NCBI RefSeq assembly: GCF_006874585.1
Contig: NZ_CP029763.1
Location: forward strand, 172,203 to 236,202
DNA length: 64,000 nt
DNA from: Sphingomonas sp. IC081
Lineage (GTDB): Bacteria > Pseudomonadota > Alphaproteobacteria > Sphingomonadales > Sphingomonadaceae
Direction of reading: 5' to 3'
The notes below the pieces were generated by a model. It made no database searches and had not been told where the DNA came from. It worked only from the letters and a program-made list of their open reading frames with translations. Below are positions 43,791 to 52,900 of the stretch, piece after piece; positions within the stretch are counted from its first letter, which is position 1; each line of letters begins with the position of its first letter. A program made the position numbers and the translations under genes.

Positions 43791-43820
43791 GATTCCGCCC
43801 CCTCCCGCAAACGCCCCCTA
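43785..43820 (-). repeat. Tn3 right inverted repeat
   Basis: 36 bases, exact reverse complement of 39560-39595. It contains the stop codon of the transposase. Confidence 0.9.
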
Positions 43821-43986
43821 CGATTGAGAAGCGCGGCGGAATCTCTTAGATTGATCGCTGGAGGCTTTGTTCGCGGAGACGCGCACATTGCCTTCTTTTC
43901 GTTTTAGGAAGCGCTGCCCTAAGCGACAGAAGCCAGAGCTTTGACAATGCGGCATTCCGCGATGGAGCCGACCATGTATCTTGATC

Positions 43987-44736
43987 CTATCGGTGCAGAC
44001 ACGCGATGATGGCGGTCACGACGGCGGTGGTTTCCGCGACGTCGCGCACCCTCACTGTGTCGAGGCCGATTTCAGCAGCGGGATAGTCATTCCCACCGGG
44101 GAATAACGCATCCCCAATGAACAGCATCCCGTCGAGCGGGACACCGCTCTCGGCACTCAGGCGCTTCAGGCCATAGCCCTTGTCGATCCCTGCTCTGGTC
44201 ACGTCGATCGATGTCGTGCCACCGAGATTGATCGAGAGCTCCGGCAGCTTCGCGCGCAACGTGGCCTGCAACGCGGTCCTCTTCTTTCGGTCAGGATCCC
44301 ACGCTTCCTTTTCCTTCAGCGGCGCTGCCTGCCCCAGGCCCGAAAAGGTGATCTGGCTGCCCCGGTCCTCGATCCGTTCGCCCCAGATACGTTCGTCGGC
44401 GAGACCGGCATCGGTCAGCGCCTGATCGAAGGCCGTGCGGATCTTCGCCTTCTCCGCGTCGTCGAACAGTTCGGCATAGACCGCGCGCCAAGCGCCATTG
44501 ATGAACCGATAGAGTTTCGTGCCTGTGGTCGGCATCAACCAGAGACGGTCGAGCGCGACGCCGGCAGGAAGGCGCGAGGCGATCTGCTTTTCGAACTGCG
44601 GCCAGTCCCCGCCCGAGATCACCGCCACATCCGTGATGGCGAGCAATCGGGCGAGGATTGCGGCCATATCCTCCGATAACGGCCGCTTGCTCTCGGCAAG
44701 CGTGCCGTCGAGGTCGAAGGCGATCAGCCACTTCAT
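43987..44736 (-). CDS. HAD-IIB hydrolase resembling eukaryotic-type phosphomannomutase
   Basis: 249 aa. The nucleophile motif is FDLDGT (Asp8, Asp10), followed by VISGGDW, a substrate-cap region (100-185), then GGTTSIDVTRAGIDKGYGL and IGDALFPGGNDYPA. These last two blocks match the PMM family (SIDV...GWDK and FGDK..PGGND). The enzyme may move or remove phosphate on hexose phosphates. It overlaps the P-type ATPase stop by 4 bases as last gene of the metal operon, an odd context for a sugar enzyme; a metal-detoxification role via exopolysaccharide is only speculation. It ends 166 bases before the transposon. Confidence 0.82.
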   Translation of the reverse strand: MKWLIAFDLDGTLAESKRPLSEDMAAILARLLAITDVAVISGGDWPQFEKQIASRLPAGVALDRLWLMPTTGTKLYRFINGAWRAVYAELFDDAEKAKIRTAFDQALTDAGLADERIWGERIEDRGSQITFSGLGQAAPLKEKEAWDPDRKKRTALQATLRAKLPELSINLGGTTSIDVTRAGIDKGYGLKRLSAESGVPLDGMLFIGDALFPGGNDYPAAEIGLDTVRVRDVAETTAVVTAIIACLHR

Positions 44737-47234
44737 GCCGCCTTCCCTGCCGGATCGCGGTAGGCGAGCAGCCTGAGCGCATTGATGACGACGAGCAGCG
44801 TCGATCCCTCATGAACCGCCACCGCTGGCCCAATGCCGAGGCCGAGGATGGTAGCAGGCACCAGGAAGGCGACGACACCCAGGCTGACGAAGACGTTCTG
44901 CCGGATGATTCCACGGGTATGGCGGCTAAGACCGACTGCGAATGGCAGGTGCGCCAGATCGTCGGCCATCAGCGCCACGTCGGCTGTCTCCAGCGCAACG
45001 TCCGACCCCGCCGCGCCCATCGCGATGCCGACCGTGGCGCTTGCCATCGCCGGCGCATCGTTCACGCCGTCGCCCACCATCGCGACCTTGTCTTCGCCGG
45101 CGAGCTTCTTGATCGCGGCAACCTTGTCTTCGGGCATGAGGTCGCCCCACGCTTCGTCGATCCCGACTTCGTCGGCGATCGCTTCGGCGACTTTCTGGTG
45201 ATCGCCGGAGATCATTATCATCCGCGACACGCCCATCTCGTGCAGCCGACGCAACGCGGTCTTGGCAGCTTCGCGAGGCGTGTCCATCAGGCCGATCGCG
45301 CCCAGGTCGCGGTCCCCCTTGCGGACCACCATTGTCGTGCGGCCGTTCTCGCGCAGCTTCGCGATTGCGTCCTGCGCGCCCTGCCCCAGCGCCGGAATGC
45401 CCTCACTTCCGAACATCTCGGCCTTGCCGATCCACACCGTCTCGCCATCCACGCTCGCGGTGACGCCCCGACCGGTCAGGCTCTTGAGGTCGCCGGCAGT
45501 CGGCACGGCACGATCGTTCAGACGTTCGCGGCCGTCCTTGACGATCGCTTGGGCCAGGGGATGGTCGCTCAACGCTTCGACGGCGACAGCCAGCGCCAGC
45601 AACTCGCCTTCATCGGCGCCATCGACGGGCACGACATCAGTGATGCGCGGACGACCTTCGGTCAGCGTGCCCGTCTTGTCGAAAGCGATCGCTTTGAGCG
45701 ACCCGAGGTTTTCGAGCGGTGCACCGCCCTTCACGAGCACGCCGCCCCGCGCTGCACGGGCAACGCCCGACAGGACCGCGCTCGGCGTTGCGATCGCGAG
45801 CGCGCACGGGCTTGCCGCCACCAGCACCGCCATCGCGCGATAGAAGCTGTCGCGGAACGGCTCGTCGACGACCACCCATGCGAACAGCAGGAGCACTGAC
45901 AGGACCAGGACGGCGGGCACGAAGATCCGTTCGAACCGGTCGGTGAAGCGCTGCGTCGGCGACTTCTGCGTCTCCGCTTCGCTCACCATCTTCACGACCT
46001 TGGCAAGCGCGCTTTCATTGGAACGGCGTGTCACCTCGATCTCGATCGCGCCGCCGCCGTTGATCGTACCAGCAAAAACCCGGCTTTCCGCGTCGACTGC
46101 ATCGGGCTTGGCGCGTGCCGCTGCGGCATCTGCGACCGGCACCTTGTCGACCGGGATGCTTTCACCCGTGACCGGGGCCTGGTTGATCGCGCTGGTGCCC
46201 TTGATGACGAAGCCGTCGGCAGGCAGGCGCTCGTTCGGGCGGACGATGGCAATGTCCCCGACGACCATCTGCTCGACCGGGATTTCGCTGGTCTGCCCGC
46301 CGCGTCGCACGGTCGCGGTTTCGGGCGCGAGCTTCGCCAGCGCCTCGATCGCCTTCTTGGCGCGGCCCATTGCATAATGCTCAAGCGCATGGCCGAGGCT
46401 GAACAGGAACAGCAGCAGCGCACCTTCGGCCCATGCGCCCAGCGCAGCGGCGCCGGCCGCAGCGACCAACATCAGCGTGTCGATCTCGAACTTCTTCATC
46501 CGGAGGTTGTCGATCGCCTCGCGCAGCGTGAAGAATCCGCCGAAGAAATAGGCTGCGATATAGCAGGCGGTCGGCAGCCATTCGGGCGCGCCAGCGACCA
46601 GCCTCTCGATCGCGTAGCCGATCCCCAGCAGCGCGCCACAGGCGAGCGCGAAGATCAGCTCGGTATTGGGGCCGAGAAATTCGGCGTGGCTATGGTCGTG
46701 GCCATCGCCGGGGCCGTGCTTCTCTTCGCCCGCGCCGTGGCCCCCGGGGCCGTGGTCGTGGCCGGCATGTTCATCGGCAGCGACCCGCTTGCCCACCCTC
46801 ACCTTCAGCTTGCGAAGCGCAGCGCGCACCTCCTCTTCGGTGGTTTCGCGGCGATCATATTCGACCCGGACAGACCCGCTGGTGCTGGCGCTTGCCTGGA
46901 CCACGCCGGGCAAGGCGCACAGCGCATCGCTGACCGTGCGCGCCCGACGTTCGTGGTTGATCCCCGTCACCTGCCAGATCGCATGGCCGTAGCGCTCGGT
47001 GATTTCGGCACCTGCGGCGCGCACCATTTCGCGCAACCGTGGCAGCGGCAGCTTGGCGGCATCGAAATGGATGCACAGCGCCGCTGGCGTGTTGCCGTCG
47101 AGACAGATCACATGCGCCCGCTCGACACCTTCGCGCTTTGACAGGGTTGATACGAGACGGTCCAGGCAGGCATCGGCCGCGTCAGGAAGGTCCGGCAACA
47201 ACACTGGAATGTCGAGTTCGAGCTTGTCGTTCAT
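44733..47234 (-). CDS. P1B-4-type heavy-metal transporting ATPase
   Basis: 833-aa inner-membrane pump exporting divalent metal (Co, Zn, Cd or Fe). The start at 47234 follows AAGGAGG; the longer open frame upstream reads through the CDF gene. The N-terminus has two degenerate HMA-like folds (10-90, 95-150) without CxxC, then a His/Gly-rich stretch (156-184: HAGHDHGPGGHG, HDHSHAE). Transmembrane metal motif SPC (475-477) replaces CPC, TGES (357-360) and DKTGT (519-523) are intact, and HEGST near the C-terminus is the second P1B-4 signature. The His-rich extension is unusual for this subgroup. It is coupled to the CDF gene (overlap) and the HAD gene (ATGA). Confidence 0.93.
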   Translation of the reverse strand: MNDKLELDIPVLLPDLPDAADACLDRLVSTLSKREGVERAHVICLDGNTPAALCIHFDAAKLPLPRLREMVRAAGAEITERYGHAIWQVTGINHERRARTVSDALCALPGVVQASASTSGSVRVEYDRRETTEEEVRAALRKLKVRVGKRVAADEHAGHDHGPGGHGAGEEKHGPGDGHDHSHAEFLGPNTELIFALACGALLGIGYAIERLVAGAPEWLPTACYIAAYFFGGFFTLREAIDNLRMKKFEIDTLMLVAAAGAAALGAWAEGALLLFLFSLGHALEHYAMGRAKKAIEALAKLAPETATVRRGGQTSEIPVEQMVVGDIAIVRPNERLPADGFVIKGTSAINQAPVTGESIPVDKVPVADAAAARAKPDAVDAESRVFAGTINGGGAIEIEVTRRSNESALAKVVKMVSEAETQKSPTQRFTDRFERIFVPAVLVLSVLLLFAWVVVDEPFRDSFYRAMAVLVAASPCALAIATPSAVLSGVARAARGGVLVKGGAPLENLGSLKAIAFDKTGTLTEGRPRITDVVPVDGADEGELLALAVAVEALSDHPLAQAIVKDGRERLNDRAVPTAGDLKSLTGRGVTASVDGETVWIGKAEMFGSEGIPALGQGAQDAIAKLRENGRTTMVVRKGDRDLGAIGLMDTPREAAKTALRRLHEMGVSRMIMISGDHQKVAEAIADEVGIDEAWGDLMPEDKVAAIKKLAGEDKVAMVGDGVNDAPAMASATVGIAMGAAGSDVALETADVALMADDLAHLPFAVGLSRHTRGIIRQNVFVSLGVVAFLVPATILGLGIGPAVAVHEGSTLLVVINALRLLAYRDPAGKAA

Positions 47235-47839
47235 GACGACCTCCTTTCGCTTTTCTTGGTTTCGGCGCGCGCGTCGCGCAGGATTTCGACACCGCCCTTG
47301 ATGGCGATGATGGCGGTGGCGAAGCCGACCAGCAGGTCCGGCCAATTGGTACCCAACCACAGCACCAGCACGCCGGCGATCAGGATGCCGCCGTTGGAAA
47401 TGAAGTCGTTGAAGCTGAAGGTGGTTGCGGCCCGGAGATTGACGTCCGGATCCTTGAGGCGCTGGAGCAGCCGCAGGCAGAGGTAATTCACGACGCCGGC
47501 GATCGCGGACATGACCATCATGGTAGGTCCGATGGGCTCGCTGCCCTGCACGTAGCGCCGTCCGACATCGATCAAGATGCCGCCCGCGAAGATCAGCAGC
47601 ATGACGCCCGAAGCGACCGCGGCGCGTGTCTTCCATGTCTGGCCCCGGGTGAGCGCCACAAGGCTCAGCGCATACACAGCCGTATCGGACAGGTTGTCGA
47701 CGCCGTTGGCGATCAGCGCGCTCGAGTCCGCGAAGAAGCCGGAAACGAAGAAGCCCGCAGCGATCGCCGCGTTCAGCAGCAGGACGATCCACAGTGTGCG
47801 GCGCTCCTGCCCGCCATTGTTGTCGTTGCCCGGGATCAT
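47231..47839 (-). CDS. Short CDF-like cation transporter A
   Basis: 202 aa with six predicted helices and no C-terminal cytoplasmic domain. The CDF fold is recognisable (ADSSALIANGVDNLSDTAVYALSLVAL). However, the helix-2 metal site, normally HxxxD or DxxxD, reads DNLSD within NGVDNLSD, and helix 5 has FNDFISN in place of HxxxD. With His missing from both sites, Zn selectivity is doubtful; Cd, Pb or another ion is possible. It overlaps the ZIP gene (ATGA) and the ATPase gene, in the middle of the metal operon. It is related to the short protein at 58005-58631. Confidence 0.82.
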   Translation of the reverse strand: MIPGNDNNGGQERRTLWIVLLLNAAIAAGFFVSGFFADSSALIANGVDNLSDTAVYALSLVALTRGQTWKTRAAVASGVMLLIFAGGILIDVGRRYVQGSEPIGPTMMVMSAIAGVVNYLCLRLLQRLKDPDVNLRAATTFSFNDFISNGGILIAGVLVLWLGTNWPDLLVGFATAIIAIKGGVEILRDARAETKKSERRSS

Positions 47840-48522
47840 CCCATCATCTCCTCAAGTGTCAGCAGGGCCAGGAAGCCGACGAAAAACATCGAGCTGATGA
47901 GCGGGGTGTCGGGTTTCTCGTGCGCCTCGACCAGCAACTCCTCCGTGACGAGGTAGAGCAGCGCCATCAGCCCGAAGCTGAGGAAGCCGGCGATCATCAC
48001 CGGCGACAGCGCGGCGACCGGCACGGCAGCGAGCGCGCCGATCGGCAGCAGCAGGGCCAATGCCGAGACGATCACGATGATGCGCAAGCGCGAGCGATAG
48101 GTTTCCGCCAGCTCGTCGGTCAGCGTCAGTCCCAGAAATAACACTTCCAGAGTGAGCGCGATCGTCAGCAGGAGACCTGCCTTCTCGCCCGCCACGAAAG
48201 CGAGGCCGAGCACCAGGCCGTCGACCAGAATGTCGATGCCGATCGCGGCGAGTAGCGCCATCGGCCCCTTGAAGCGGGCCTCAAGAGCCTTGAGCCCCAG
48301 CATGGTCGCGACGCCCGCCGCCCCGCCGATCAACGTCGCGCTGGGCGATGCCTCATGCTTGACCTGCGGCAGGATTTCGGTCGCTGCCGCCGCGAACACG
48401 ACGCCGGCAGCGAGATGCTGTAGGCCCGCCACGAGGCCAGGTTTCAACTTGGTGCGGCTCGCGACAATCGCGCCGAGCACGACCGCCAGCACAGGCGCAA
48501 GCGTATAGAGCAGTGCCTGCAT
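47836..48522 (-). CDS. ZIP-family metal transporter
   Basis: 228-aa membrane protein. GLQHLAAGVVFAAAATEILPQVKHE near residues 33-57 and DILVDGLVLGLAF near 98-110 correspond to ZIP helices 2 and 4 with metal-binding His/Glu/Asp positions, and EELLVEAHE is in a loop before the last helix. ZIP proteins import divalent metals, so finding one inside an efflux operon is notable; some members export or take up from the periplasm. GAGGAG precedes the ATG at 48522. It is coupled to the CDF gene by a 4-base overlap. Confidence 0.85.
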   Translation of the reverse strand: MQALLYTLAPVLAVVLGAIVASRTKLKPGLVAGLQHLAAGVVFAAAATEILPQVKHEASPSATLIGGAAGVATMLGLKALEARFKGPMALLAAIGIDILVDGLVLGLAFVAGEKAGLLLTIALTLEVLFLGLTLTDELAETYRSRLRIIVIVSALALLLPIGALAAVPVAALSPVMIAGFLSFGLMALLYLVTEELLVEAHEKPDTPLISSMFFVGFLALLTLEEMMG

Positions 48523-48525
48523 TTC

Positions 48526-48939
48526 CTAGGACTCCTCCGGGGTTCGGTGGCAGACGCGGATCTTCCCGCGTCGCGTGAACGCGATCGATCCGCCCGCCAC
48601 GACAGCCCGCGAATGGTCGCCGCGAAACTCGTCACCGGTTCGCTGCGCGCGCAGGATCTCGGTCCTGCCCTTCGGCAGCCAGGTGACGGCCATTTTCAAG
48701 CCGTCATCGATGAAGTCGACATCGGCGCGTGTGCCGTCGTCGCAGTACATGATGCGCTGCGCGATTAGTTTCGACGTCAGATGCTTTTCATGCGCCGGCT
48801 CGGTAGGCTGGGTCGGCGCTGGATTACACGCCCCTATAACCGCCCCGGAGACGAGAACGACGCCGAGGCGCGCGATCGCCAGACCGGCCCGATTCAGGCC
48901 GCACAAGGTTGTCACATTTGAAATCGACGTGTCAGACAT
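48526..48939 (-). CDS. Small lipoprotein with a C-terminal beta domain
   Basis: 137 aa from the ATG at 48939 (GGAAGAG upstream). An ATG at 48990 that overlaps the preceding stop is also possible. A lipoprotein signal ends in VIGAC. The mature domain contains YCDDGTRADVDFIDDGLKMAV and GDEFRGDHSRAVVAGGSIAFTRRGK, reminiscent of the MliC-type lysozyme-inhibitor fold with conserved Cys in YCDDG and VCH. It resembles the next upstream protein in layout, so the pair probably arose by duplication. The role in metal resistance is unknown; periplasmic binding or envelope protection are options. Confidence 0.72.
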   Translation of the reverse strand: MSDTSISNVTTLCGLNRAGLAIARLGVVLVSGAVIGACNPAPTQPTEPAHEKHLTSKLIAQRIMYCDDGTRADVDFIDDGLKMAVTWLPKGRTEILRAQRTGDEFRGDHSRAVVAGGSIAFTRRGKIRVCHRTPEES

Positions 48940-48986
48940 CGGTCTCTTCCGACGAAGCGCCCTGTGGCGTTCGAAGGCAGGGCAGT

Positions 48987-49364
48987 TCATCGCGTGCCTT
49001 CCTGCTCGCAGATCCGGGTACGGCCGTCGCCTTCCACGATGGTGAGCTGCGACCCCTTGAAGGTCGCGGTGGCTGTTTCGCCGACATATTGCAGGCCCTG
49101 CGCTGGCGCGGTCAGCATCATCGGCGGTCCCCCGTTGGAGCGCCGCAAATCGATCTGCAGGCCGTTGTCCTTGTAATCGACGAACAGCGGTTCCCCGTCG
49201 GAACAGCGATATCTATGCCGCCCCATTTCCCCGGTCGCCACGGCGCTGTCGGACGAATGGATCTGCTGCTCCGTTGGCGGGGCTGGCGGCTTTCTTTCCG
49301 AGCACGCCGCGAGCCCGACAACGAGGATGACGGCGGGCAGCACCCGCTTACAGTGCATCATCAT
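48987..49364 (-). CDS. Small lipoprotein, MliC-like
   Basis: 125 aa. The lipoprotein signal is VILVVGLAAC. The mature part has RYRCSDGEPLFVDYKDNGLQIDL, then GLQYVGETATATFKGSQLTIVEG and RICEQEG, the pattern of MliC/PliC lysozyme inhibitors (YxCxxGxxxxVxY, then the late Cys). It overlaps the SRPBCC gene stop by 4 bases and the following lipoprotein may also start within its stop (ATGA at 48987-48990). Its presence in a metal operon suggests an envelope role, not proved. Confidence 0.72.
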   Translation of the reverse strand: MMMHCKRVLPAVILVVGLAACSERKPPAPPTEQQIHSSDSAVATGEMGRHRYRCSDGEPLFVDYKDNGLQIDLRRSNGGPPMMLTAPAQGLQYVGETATATFKGSQLTIVEGDGRTRICEQEGTR

Positions 49365-49849
49365 CGCGCCTTCCTCCTGCAGCGGAAGGGGACGCGCTGA
49401 CGATTGATAGCCCGGGCAGGCTGACCTACCCGCCAGCGGAGATAGGTTGCGAGGCGATCGTCAGATTCGACCATCAGGGATCGCAGGCGGCGCAACATCA
49501 TCGCCGCGAACGGCAGGGAGAGCGCCCCGCGCAGCGTGCAGCTATGCGTTAGCCTGGTGCCGCCATCGTCCCCCGCCAGCTCGTACCGCTCTTCGAGCGT
49601 GAACAGATAGGGGATGCCGCAGGACCAAGCGAAGGCGTGCGGTTTATCGAATCGATCAATCCGTGCTGGCGTCCGAATTGGCCGGGTGATGCCCTGGATC
49701 GCAAAGGTGCATTCTGTGTCGCCGAGCCGGGACGGATCATCGAGAAATACGAGCGGACTCCACGCCCGGCGATGATCCGGATCGGTGAGTGCCGACCAGA
49801 TGCGCAGTGGCCCGCCGTGAAGCATCGAGCTGGTTATGGTGCGAGGCAT
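49361..49849 (-). CDS. SRPBCC-family (START-like) protein
   Basis: 162 aa from the ATG at 49849. The helix-grip pattern is clear: PLRIWSALTDPDHRRAWSPLVFL at the N-terminus, the beta region ITRPIRTPARIDRFDKPHAFAWS, and the long C-terminal helix LPFAAMMLRRLRSLMVESDDRLATYL. The family binds hydrophobic ligands; many are annotated as polyketide cyclase or hypothetical. The open frame runs 18 codons further upstream into low-quality sequence. It follows the czcA-like gene by 53 bases and is coupled to the next gene. Confidence 0.75.
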   Translation of the reverse strand: MPRTITSSMLHGGPLRIWSALTDPDHRRAWSPLVFLDDPSRLGDTECTFAIQGITRPIRTPARIDRFDKPHAFAWSCGIPYLFTLEERYELAGDDGGTRLTHSCTLRGALSLPFAAMMLRRLRSLMVESDDRLATYLRWRVGQPARAINRQRVPFRCRRKAR

Positions 49850-49902
49850 ATCCCCATCTCCCAGAGATGGGCGGGGCGATCGCGGATCGCCCCGCCCATC
49901 CA

Positions 49903-52900
49903 TCAGGCCAAGTTGTTCACGAAGGTCTGACCGTGGTCGTCCCCTTCATGCTCCTCATTGTAGTGCTCGGGTTTCTCGATCACTTTCTGCCCGAACCGGG
50001 CATAGAGTGTCGGCAGCACGAACAGCGTAAGAAGCGTCGCCGAGATCAGACCGCCGATGACGACCGTCGCCAAAGGCTTTTGAACCTCTGCGCCGGCGCC
50101 TTCGCCCAGCGCCATCGGCACGAAGCCGAGGCTGGCGACTAGCGCGGTCATGATGACGGGTCGCAGACGCTGCATCGCGCCAACATGCGCGGCTTCCTCG
50201 CGGCTCATCCCTGATCGGATCAGATCTTGGATCGAGCTGACCATGACGAGGCCGTTGAGGACCGCGATGCCCGAGAGGGCGATGAAGCCCACTGCCGCCG
50301 AGATCGAGAAGTCCATGCCCCGCAGGAACAGCAACAGGACGCCGCCCACCAGCGCGAAAGGCACGCCGGTGAACACGATCGCGGCGTCGCGGACCGATCC
50401 CAACGCCCCGTAGAGGAGCAGCAGGATCAAAATGAAGCAAGCCGGAATGACCAGCTTCAGCCGTTCGCTTGCCGATTGGAGGTTCTCGAACTGGCCGCCC
50501 CATTCGAGATAGGTGCCGGCAGGCAGCCGGAGTTGGCTGCCGATCGCCGCCTGCGCATCCGCCACGACGGATCCGACGTCGCGGCCACGCACGTTGGCTT
50601 GCACCACCACGCGCCGCTTGCCGTTCTCGCGGCTGATCTGGTTCGGACCATCGACCACCTTGATCTCGGCGACGCTGGACAGCGGTACATAGCCGCCGCC
50701 TGCCACCGGCACCTGCACCTGTTGGAGCAGGCCGATGTCGGCACGCTGCGCCTCCGACAGGCGGATCACCACGGGGAAGCGACGGTCGCCCTCGAAGATC
50801 TGGCCCGATGTTCGCCCGCCGATCGTCGCAGTCACGGTGTCCTGCACATCCTGAGCCGTAACGCCCAACCGCGCCATCGCGTCGCGGTTGACGCGAATGT
50901 CGAGCATGGGAAGACCGGTCGTCTGCTCCACCTTCACGTCCGCTGCGCCTTGCGTTCTGCGCAGCACCGCCGCGATTTGCTCGGCCGTCCGGTTCATCTG
51001 GTTGAAGTCGTCCCCGAACACCTTCACCGCGATGTCGCCGCGCACGCCGGCGATCAGCTCGTTGAAGCGCATCTGGATGGGCTGGGTGATCTCGTAGGCA
51101 TTTCCCGGAATCTTCGCGAGATTACCCTCGATCCGGCTGACCAGCTCCTCCTTGGGAAGCTCAGGATCCGGCCAATCCTTGCGCGGCTTCAGGATGACGA
51201 ACATGTCGGTCGCGTTCGGCGGCATCGGGTCGGCCGCCAGCTCGGCGGTGCCCGTCTTGGAATAGACGAATTGCACCTCCGGCTGCTTCGACATCATCCG
51301 CTCGATCGGCACCTGCATCGCCTGGCTCTGCTGGACCGACGTTGCCGGAATGCGGAGCGACTGGATCAGCAAATCGCCTTCGTCGAGCTGCGGCAGGAAC
51401 ACCGAGCCGAGCGTAGTGAAAGCAAGCGCCGCCACCACAAGGCTTCCCACACCCGCACCGATCGTCAGCGTCGGGCGCTTCATGGCCCGGTCGAGACCGG
51501 GTTCGTAGCGCTTCTTCAGCCACGTGATGATGCGGCCGTCCTTCTCCTCGACCTTCTTCGACAGCCAGATCGCAATCATCGCCGGCACGAAGGTGAGAGA
51601 GAGGATGAAGGCGAAGGCGAGCGCGATGATGACGGTCAGCGCCATCGGTCCGAACGTTTTACCCTCCACGCCGGTCAGCGTGAGCAGCGGTACGTAGACG
51701 AGGATGATGATTGCCTGCCCGTACACAGAGGGACGGATCATCTCACGCGCAGCGGCTGCCACGGTCGCGAGCCGTTCCTTGACGCTGAGCAATCGGCCTT
51801 CATGATGCTGTTGCTCGGCAAGCCGGCGCAGCGCGTTTTCGACAATGATGACGGCGCCGTCGACGATCAGACCGAAGTCCAAAGCCCCAAGGCTCATCAG
51901 ATTGGCCGAGACCCCAGCGCGCAGCATACCAAAGCCTGTCAGCATCATGGTGATCGGGATGACCAACGCCGCGATCAGGGCCGCACGGAAGTTGCCGAGC
52001 AGCAGGAAGAGCACGACGATGACCAGCACCGCGCCTTCGGACAGGTTTTTCGCGACCGTCTTGATCGTCGAATTGACCAGCTCGGTGCGGTTCAGCACCG
52101 GCTGAATTACGACGTCAGGAGGCAGCGAAGCGTTGATCGTCTTCAGTTTCTCAGCGACCGCGGTCGACACGATGCGGCTGTTCTCGCCGATCCGCATGAT
52201 CGCCGTGCCGACGACGACTTCGGTACCGTTCTCCGATGCCGAACCCATGCGGATCGCCTGACCCGTCTTCACAGTCGCAACTTGTTCGACCGTGATCGGC
52301 ACGCCGTTACGTGTCGCGATCACGGTCCTGGCCAACTCGCTGGCATTACGAACGAGCGCATCCGAGCGAACAGCCAGACCTTCGCCATTGCGATTGACGA
52401 AGCCACCGCCGACGCTGGTGTTATTGCGCTCCAGCGCATTTCCCAGGTCCGTCAGCGTGATGCCGAGCGAGGCCAGCTTCTGCACGTCGGGCACGACGAG
52501 GAACTGCTTGGCGTAACCGCCAATCGAGTCGACACCGGCGAGGCCCGGTGTGGTCTTCAGAAGCGGCGTCACGATCCAGTCCTGCGCGGTGCGCAGGTAG
52601 GTCGCCTTGTCCTCTTCGGTCGTCAGTCGCTCGCCCTCTGGCGTGATGTAGCTGCCATCGGGCTGTTGGCCCGGTTCACCGGGCTTGTGCTTGTCGTCCT
52701 CGCGATGATCGAGACGAACGGTGTACATGTACACCTCGCCCAGGCCTGTCGCGATCGGACCCATTTCAGGGTTCACGCCGTCGGGCAGATTCTCTTGCAC
52801 GCCCCGCAGACGCTCGCCCACCTGCTGGCGGGCGAAATAGATGTCCGTCGCGTCCGAAAAGACCGCCGTGATCTGCGCGAAGCCGTTGCGGCTCAACGAG

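Larger units (their letters stand above)
39560..43820. mobile_element. Tn3-family transposon carrying a GNAT acetyltransferase
   Basis: 4261-bp element bounded by perfect 36-bp inverted repeats. It contains a GNAT gene, a serine resolvase and a full-length Tn3 transposase in the order typical for compact Tn3 elements with one passenger. The flanking bases do not show the expected 5-bp target duplication (left TAATA or CGTAA, right TACGA or CGATT depending on the exact end). The ends therefore probably no longer come from one simple insertion. It interrupts the 5' end of the alcohol dehydrogenase gene. Confidence 0.92.

Noticed and set aside
39555..43825. Five-base target duplication at the Tn3 ends
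   Set aside because: Neither reading of the exact ends gives matching 5-mers on both sides; only the TA next to the ends is shared.
44733..47792. 1019-residue version of the P-type ATPase
   Set aside because: The first 186 residues read the CDF gene in another frame and are Arg-rich; the ATG at 47234 has a near-perfect ribosome site.
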